This document shows positions 28,765-29,570 of a stretch of DNA of 29,570 bases, piece after piece. The position numbers were made by a program, and so were the translations under genes. This stretch comes from Symbiodinium natans. Its lineage: Eukaryota > Sar > Dinophyceae > Suessiales > Symbiodiniaceae. Location of the stretch: NCBI GenBank assembly GCA_905221605.1, contig CAJNDS010002331.1:458141-487710 (forward strand). The letters run 5' to 3'. Within the stretch, counting starts at the first letter, position 1. Every line of letters starts with the position of its first letter. The notes below the pieces were generated by a model. The model saw only the letters and a program-made list of their open reading frames with translations, searched no databases and was not told the origin of the DNA.

Positions 28765-29482
28765 TGCGAGAGAGAGAGAGAGAGGGAGAGAGGGAGAGAG
28801 TGAAAAACAGCGGCAACCCAACGATTACGAAGGTTACCGAGTTGGAGGGCCAAAGTTTCCAGGACTTCATTGCCGGCTTTGTTTTTGGGGGAAGATTGTT
28901 GGAGCGGGCTCAAGTTTGGGATCCTAGTGGGTTAGTTTGGATGTTTTTTTTCGAGCGGGCTCGATTCAGGATCCAAGATGTTGAGGGCCACGAATCCTAG
29001 ACCAAAGAATCAAAGAATCCAGGCATAGGAACAGCATTGAAATGCTAGACTGCTCCTCCAGGATAGTGCTCTTCGGCAGCTGTCTGCACCAAAAGCAGGT
29101 TAAAACTTACCGAAGGTCACATTTTCCTGCACTCTGCACTGCCCCTGATGAGTGGGCACAAGGCCCCTCTAACCTTAGGGTTCAGGGTTGCCCTTCCTTC
29201 GGGATGTAGCAGGGGATCCGACGAAAGGCCTAAGTAAGACCCAATTCCCTCGACCACCGCCCCAAAAGCCTAAACCCTCCCCCTATCAAGACCCCCACAA
29301 TCCGCCAAATATTCGTACTGTTGTATTCGTATGAATATTCGAAGCATATAAGTATACACTGCATATACATACATGTACCTATGCTATAGTGAGAAGATCT
29401 CATGGCAAGTTTTTGCCTCCAGCTTCCTTCAGGTGACCCCTGGCACCGAGATTGTTCGACAGGGGGACACCAGGGCGGAGCT
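13225..29482 (+). CDS. Multi-exon gene for a tandem cyclic-nucleotide-binding-domain protein, PKG-like (3' end outside window)
   Basis: Joining the exons listed separately below gives one nearly full CNB domain and the start of a second. Seen: the entry helix VPVFRRLDPSEV, the turn HYQPGDVIF, the strand AFFVIQSGE, the phosphate-binding cassette GDYFGEMALLSNK then PRNAT, the end helix SRDDFDSM, the basic linker LRLPKRE, then PLLENFAEE and PGTEIVRQGD of CNB 2. Known: CNB domains bind cAMP or cGMP through the Glu of FGE and the Arg of PRxAT, and alveolate PKGs carry several CNB domains before a C-terminal kinase domain. Inferred: a cGMP-dependent protein kinase or regulatory subunit. The kinase domain would lie to the right, so a CNB-only protein cannot be excluded. 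Exons are 20-76 nt and introns 0.4-3.1 kb, mostly with GC donors. The true 5' end is unknown. Confidence 0.75.
13547..13613 (+). CDS. CNB domain 1, exon with N-terminal helix (VPVFRRLDPSEVSMAQ)
   Basis: The frame IRQK-VPVFRRLDPSEVSMAQ matches the opening of a CNB domain, where VP-hydrophobic-F-x-x-L followed by a polar helix precedes the first strand. The start is uncertain: CAG|ATC at 13547 or AAG|GTG at 13559. The same frame stays open upstream to about 13436, so the exon could be longer. The donor G|GTTTAG at 13614 leaves phase 1, which fits an acceptor at 14117|14118. If the alternative acceptor 14100|14101 is used, a different donor would be needed. Confidence 0.5.
14014..14031 (+). repeat. 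C18 homopolymer followed by an A-rich stretch
   Basis: Eighteen C, then about 45 purine-rich bases (AAAAGAAAAAAGAAATGAAG) and a pyrimidine-rich acceptor for the exon at 14101. One of several G or C runs of 14-24 in the window. Confidence 0.9.
14101..14144 (+). CDS. CNB domain 1, exon with AAAFHQEHYQPG
   Basis: A strong acceptor (TCTCTCTTCTAG) at 14100 or a second AG at 14116-14117 starts the exon. The frame gives AFHQEHYQPG, the conserved 'Y-x-P-G' turn of CNB domains. It ends CCAG|GAGGGG, a GA donor, in phase 1. The next exon begins GAGACGTG after TTCAG and continues as G-DVIFRVGE, giving the expected PGDVIFR-type motif. CAGGAG occurs at both ends of the intron. With the 14118 start, the helix length between L and Y is close to that of known CNB domains. 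Confidence 0.65.
14145..15722 (+). other. Intron (1.58 kb) with telomere-like blocks
   Basis: GA donor, AG acceptor. It holds TTTAGGG blocks (14164-14350, 14663-14740), a partly duplicated segment (GGTTCCATTTGGGTGTAGG at 14197 and a diverged copy at 14347), a G16 run (14502-14517), a long CCCTAAA/CCCTGAA field (14870-15145) and degenerate AAACCC text (15300-15420). Two open islands, 14537-14571 and 14758-14834, look exon-like but are skipped in phase by the CNB frame. Confidence 0.55.
14870..15180 (-). repeat. CCCTAAA/CCCCAAA/CCCTGAA field
   Basis: Within one field the variant changes by sub-block: CCCTAAA, then CCCCAAA (15005-15035), then CCCTGAA about eight times (15035-15085), then CCCTAAA. 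This suggests local tandem amplification of variants. Confidence 0.85.
15723..15757 (+). CDS. CNB domain 1, exon DVIFRVGEIAE
   Basis: Acceptor GCGTTCAG|GAGACG, two bases completing the Gly codon, then DVIFRVGEIAE and the donor GCAGAG|GCCCCG (GC donor, phase 0). The 'G-D-V-I-F-R-x-G-E' run is the first beta strand and turn of the CNB fold. The following exon supplies AFFVIQSGE at exactly the expected spacing. AGAGGCC (7 bp) is present at both ends of the downstream intron. An alternative start at 15701 would add LALRARS but would break the match to the preceding exon. Confidence 0.8.
16295..16321 (+). CDS. CNB domain 1, 27-nt exon AFFVIQSGE
   Basis: Acceptor CGCAGAGAG|GCCTTC, nine codons, donor GGCGAG|GTGGGG, phase 0 at both ends. 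FFVIxSGE is the most characteristic strand-turn of CNB domains. The open frame continues past the donor (GGLALEP...), so a longer exon is formally possible. Joining instead to VLGPNE and EPIAVLG gives a domain of normal length. Confidence 0.82.
16683..16860 (-). repeat. CCCTAAG/CCCTAAA/CCCTGAA field
   Basis: It begins with several CCCTAAG units, moves to CCCTAAA and ends with CCCTGAA and CCCTCAA. It ends about 13 bases before the micro-exon at 16873. Confidence 0.85.
16873..16896 (+). CDS. CNB domain 1, 24-nt micro-exon AQVLGPNE
   Basis: Acceptor TTACCACCAG|GCACAG, eight codons, donor AACGAG|GCGAGC, phase 0 at both ends. It supplies the strand after FFVIQSGE. SGE-AQVLGPNE-EPIAVLG has the length and polarity of the beta hairpin preceding the phosphate-binding cassette. 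The assignment rests on this fit and on splice consensus. Confidence 0.68.
17070..17096 (+). repeat. Dispersed repeat, copy 1 (inverted copy at 23091-23117)
   Basis: AAGGAGGGACCCCTAGAAGG and seven following bases match the reverse complement of 23091-23117 with two differences. Both copies adjoin AT-rich stretches. Probably the end of a dispersed element. Confidence 0.55.
17400..17655 (+). repeat. CT-rich microsatellite, decamer TTTCTCTCTC
   Basis: Roughly twenty copies of the 10-bp unit TTTCTCTCTC with few changes, ending in (CT)n. It sits inside an intron of the CNB gene. Open frames on both strands (SLSLSFS or ERERKRE) are repeat translations, not genes. Confidence 0.95.
18084..18200 (-). 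repeat. CCCCTAA heptamer array
   Basis: A homogeneous array of about 16 units of CCCCTAA (TTAGGGG on the other strand), distinct from the standard CCCTAAA. It lies about 60 bases upstream of the EPIAVLG exon. Confidence 0.93.
18260..18301 (+). CDS. CNB domain 1, exon EPIAVLGAGDYFGE (phosphate-binding cassette start)
   Basis: Acceptor CTCATGTGCCAG|GAGCCC, 14 codons, donor GGGGAG|GCGGAC (GC donor), phase 0. 'L-x-x-G-D-Y-F-G-E' is the entry to the phosphate-binding cassette; by family knowledge the Glu contacts the ribose 2'-OH of the cyclic nucleotide. Nearly every codon ends in C or G. This is one of the two clearest exons in the window. Confidence 0.9.
18731..19150 (-). repeat. CCCTAAAA octamer array
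   Basis: About 52 units of the octamer CCCTAAAA (TTTTAGGG), with occasional CCCTAAGA or CTCTAAAA. TTTTAGGG is the telomere repeat of Chlamydomonas by established knowledge, but here it is interstitial, inside an intron, and flanked by heptamers. Confidence 0.95.
19217..19236 (+). CDS. CNB domain 1, 20-nt micro-exon MALLSNK
   Basis: Acceptor AACGCTCAG|ATGGCT, then MALLSN plus two bases of Lys, donor AACAA|GCCGGA (GC donor, phase 2). The next exon starts CCCAAG|GCCACG and gives K-PRNATIRA, so the spliced product reads FGE-MALLSNK-PRNAT, the canonical cassette. Without splicing the frame stops at TAG (19247-19249). At 20 nt this is the shortest exon assigned here. Confidence 0.75.
19268..19440 (+). 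repeat. Degenerate TTTAGGG/TTTTAGGG field
   Basis: Mixed heptamer and octamer units on the + strand. The text continues degenerating to about 19700 (TTGGGG, TTTAGGAG), with no coding island. Confidence 0.8.
20180..20212 (+). CDS. CNB domain 1, exon PRNATIRAGPL
   Basis: The acceptor CGCCCAAG|GCC adds one base to complete Lys, then PRNATIRA. The Arg of PRxAT is the residue that binds the cyclic phosphate. The residue after it is Asn; by family knowledge PKA has Ala and PKG often Thr here. The donor is the least certain of the chain: CCTCT|GCCC at 20213 gives GPL-SAVAQS with normal spacing, but GCAGG|GCC is also possible. CTCTGCC occurs at both ends of the intron. Confidence 0.7.
21565..21673. 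mobile_element. Imperfect inverted-repeat element
   Basis: Ends CATGGGGGTGTCCGAAATAG and the complement of ...CTATTTTGGGAAATGCCCACATG pair imperfectly over about 27 bases. A similar end (TTTCCGAAAATAGGGGTACC) occurs at 26651-26670. Confidence 0.45.
22020..22238. mobile_element. MITE-like element split by a telomeric array
   Basis: The left part (22020-22072) and right part (22183-22238) match consecutive segments of the 8574-8717 element in reverse orientation, including the terminal ACCATGAACCTCCAAGTA. Between them lie about 110 bases of CCCTAAA heptamers. The element also lacks about 50 bases present in the other copy. Confidence 0.65.
22319..22430 (+). repeat. ATT/TTA microsatellite
   Basis: Imperfect (TTA)n with GTT and CTA interruptions, decaying into T-rich sequence. 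Intronic. Confidence 0.9.
22766..22841 (+). CDS. CNB domain 1 C-terminal exon and linker (SRDDFDSMDL, LRLPKRE)
   Basis: Acceptor TTGCCCAAG|C then SAVAQ-SRDDFDSMDL-RHKLRLPKRE, 25 codons, donor CGCGAG|GCCTGC (GC donor, phase 0). 'SRDDF' is the end-of-domain motif preceding the C-helix, and the basic run LRLPKRE resembles the post-CNB segment of alveolate PKGs (from recall, not alignment). A second acceptor, CCCAG|AGC at 22782, would remove SAVAQ. CGCGAGGCC (9 bp) is repeated at both ends of the following intron. Confidence 0.85.
22842..23225 (+). other. Shortest assigned intron (384 nt), flanked by a 9-bp direct repeat
   Basis: GC donor, GAG acceptor. CGCGAGGCC spans both the 5' and 3' junctions exactly. 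The interior has CCCCAAA/CCCTAAA text (22925-23030), one arm of a dispersed repeat (23091-23117) and TTTAGGG blocks (23125-23195). Confidence 0.75.
22925..23030 (-). repeat. CCCCAAA array
   Basis: About ten CCCCAAA units, then CCCTAAA and CCCCCAA. It is intronic, in the 384-nt intron flanked by the 9-bp direct repeat. Confidence 0.88.
23226..23270 (+). CDS. Inter-domain linker exon (AIQPPMRTESTPYIE)
   Basis: Acceptor CCCGCGAG|GCCATC, 15 codons, donor ATTGAG|GCTGCC (GC donor), phase 0 at both ends, continuing LPKRE-AIQPPM. The Pro/Ser/Thr-rich composition fits a flexible linker between two CNB domains. Most third positions are G or C. Confidence 0.78.
23271..26356 (+). other. Long intron (3.1 kb) with telomere-like blocks and orphan open frames
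   Basis: GC donor, AG acceptor. It contains CCCTAAA blocks (23279-23405, 25029-25080, 25540-25625, 26010-26060), CCCGAAA text (26215-26290), a C15 run (23649-23663), an A19 run (25084-25102), and islands with open frames at 23421-23476, 23687-23754, 24748-24978 (minus), 25131-25336 and 25666-25716. The CNB linker reads cleanly from 23270 to 26357, so these are treated as intronic. Alternative exons or a nested gene are not excluded. Confidence 0.5.
26357..26388 (+). CDS. Pre-CNB2 helix exon (VQGMKSNTKLA)
   Basis: Acceptor GCTTCCCAG|GTGCAG, ten codons plus two bases, donor CTCGC|GTGCGG (GT, phase 2). With the next exon it reads MKSNTKLA-PLLENFAEE. This resembles the 'K-x-N-x-x-L-x-x-L' helix that precedes the second CNB domain in PKG-type proteins (inferred from recalled family pattern). 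Nearly all codons end in G or C. Confidence 0.7.
26389..27449 (+). other. Intron (1.06 kb)
   Basis: GT donor, AG acceptor. It includes TTTAGGG (26411-26463), an island without telomere repeats (26697-26970) with weak open frames on both strands, a long CCCTAAA block with CCCTAAG units (26975-27135), and C- and A-rich degenerate text (27200-27420). Confidence 0.5.
26975..27135 (-). repeat. CCCTAAA array ending in CCCTAAG units
   Basis: About 16 standard heptamers followed by four CCCTAAG-type units, then standard ones again. Confidence 0.9.
27450..27477 (+). CDS. CNB domain 2, 28-nt exon PLLENFAEE
   Basis: Acceptor GTGGCCCAG|G completes Ala, then PLLENFAEE, donor GAGGAG|GCTCCG (GC donor, phase 0). 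'P-L-L-x-x-F/L' opens a CNB domain, and the next exon DLQQIALKA continues the helix at the right spacing. Confidence 0.78.
27880..28198 (-). repeat. CCCTAAG array followed by CCCTAAA array
   Basis: About 30 units of CCCTAAG (27900-28130) and then about nine standard CCCTAAA units, stopping just before the exon at 28211. The clean switch between two homogeneous sub-arrays is notable. Confidence 0.93.
28211..28249 (+). CDS. CNB domain 2, exon DLQQIALKAAPRQ
   Basis: Acceptor CCTGAGAAG|GACCTG, 13 codons, donor CGGCAG|GCCCCC (GC donor, phase 0). The product is the amphipathic helix before the PG turn. The frame stays open past the donor with G/C-ending codons (APDAAVLC to 28271). The match to VTPGTEIVRQGD in the next exon favours the GC donor. 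Confidence 0.8.
28278..28408 (+). repeat. TTTTGGGG octamer array
   Basis: About 16 nearly perfect TTTTGGGG units beginning about 30 bases after the donor of the exon ending at 28249. TTTTGGGG is the telomere repeat of hypotrich ciliates by established knowledge; here it is intronic and is followed by TTTAGGG. The 28229-28420 frame is its translation. Confidence 0.95.
28626..28801 (+). repeat. GA/GGGA microsatellite
   Basis: (GGGA)n passing into imperfect (GA)n with GTGAGA interruptions. Intronic. Frames on both strands here are low complexity. Confidence 0.95.
29433..29482 (+). CDS. CNB domain 2, exon VTPGTEIVRQGDTRAEL (gene continues to the right)
   Basis: Acceptor CTTCCTTCAG|GTGACC, then VTPGTEIVRQGDTRAE and two bases of Leu, likely donor GAGCT|GTGGGG (GT, phase 2). 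'P-G-T-x-I-x-x-Q-G-D' is the diagnostic strand-turn of CNB domains. The remaining 88 bases of the window look like the start of an intron, so the rest of CNB 2 and any kinase domain lie outside. Confidence 0.85.
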
Positions 29483-29570
29483 GTGGGGACCCCGGAATTG
29501 TTGGGGATTGAGGGGATTGTTAGTGGGTTTGGGGGGTCAGGGTTGAGAGGGGATTTCGGGGTCAGTGTTT

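Larger units (their letters stand above)
28250..29432 (+). other. Intron (1.18 kb) with TTTTGGGG array and GA microsatellite
   Basis: GC donor, AG acceptor with pyrimidine-rich CTTCCTTCAG. It holds the TTTTGGGG array (28278-28408), a GA/GGGA microsatellite (28626-28801), open frames around 28543-28595 and 28811-29000, and about 430 bp of mostly non-telomeric DNA (29001-29432), AT-rich near 29300-29390. Confidence 0.6.

Noticed and set aside
28493-28927. 144-codon + frame and 108-116 codon minus frames
   Set aside because: They run through the GA microsatellite and lie in an intron fixed by the exons at 28249 and 29433.

Overview
The window looks like nuclear DNA of a dinoflagellate (a Symbiodiniaceae-like alga would fit). 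Evidence: tiny exons rich in G/C at third codon positions; introns that mostly start with GC or GA instead of GT; exon|intron junctions of the form AG|G...AG|G; and large amounts of plant/alveolate-type telomere heptamer (TTTAGGG/CCCTAAA) scattered in both orientations inside introns. There is no operon structure, and no tRNA, rRNA, CRISPR array or spliced-leader gene that I can recognise. Species assignment is inference.

The best-supported gene is on the + strand from about 13.2 kb to beyond the right edge. Read across splice junctions in phase, a chain of 20-76 nt exons gives one almost complete cyclic-nucleotide-binding (CNB) domain (VPVFRRL, HYQPG, DVIFRVGE, AFFVIQSGE, VLGPNE, GAGDYFGE, MALLSNK, PRNATIRA, SRDDFDSM). 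A basic linker (LRLPKRE) and the start of a second CNB domain (PLLENFAEE, PGTEIVRQGD) follow. This order resembles alveolate cGMP-dependent protein kinases (PKG); no kinase domain lies in the window. From 14.1 kb to the right edge only about 0.5 kb of roughly 15.4 kb is coding.

Positions 1-13.2 kb hold more exon-like islands on the same strand (115, 1640, 2321, 3592, 6479, 7226, 7940, 8942, 9429, 10475 and weaker ones). They have strong coding-type third positions and compatible phases, but I recognise no domain in them. They may be the N-terminal part of the same gene or another gene. Nested on the minus strand at 4.2-5.1 kb is an intronless MATH-BTB gene, interrupted by an in-frame TGA where the family usually has Trp.

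Everything else is intron or intergenic repeat: blocks of telomere-like heptamers and octamers, each dominated by its own variant (CCCCTAAA, CCCCCTAA, CCCCTAA, CCCTAAAA, CCCTAAG, TTTTGGGG); short inverted-repeat (MITE-like) elements, one split by a telomeric tract; CT, GA and ATT microsatellites; and G/C homopolymers. Several introns are flanked by direct repeats up to 9 bp, as expected if they arose by insertion (introner-like).

Limits: exon calls rest on reading frames, splice consensus and recalled family patterns, with no alignment or transcript data. Several attractive open frames in introns were rejected because the CNB chain splices past them in phase, so the unlabelled upstream exons deserve the same caution.
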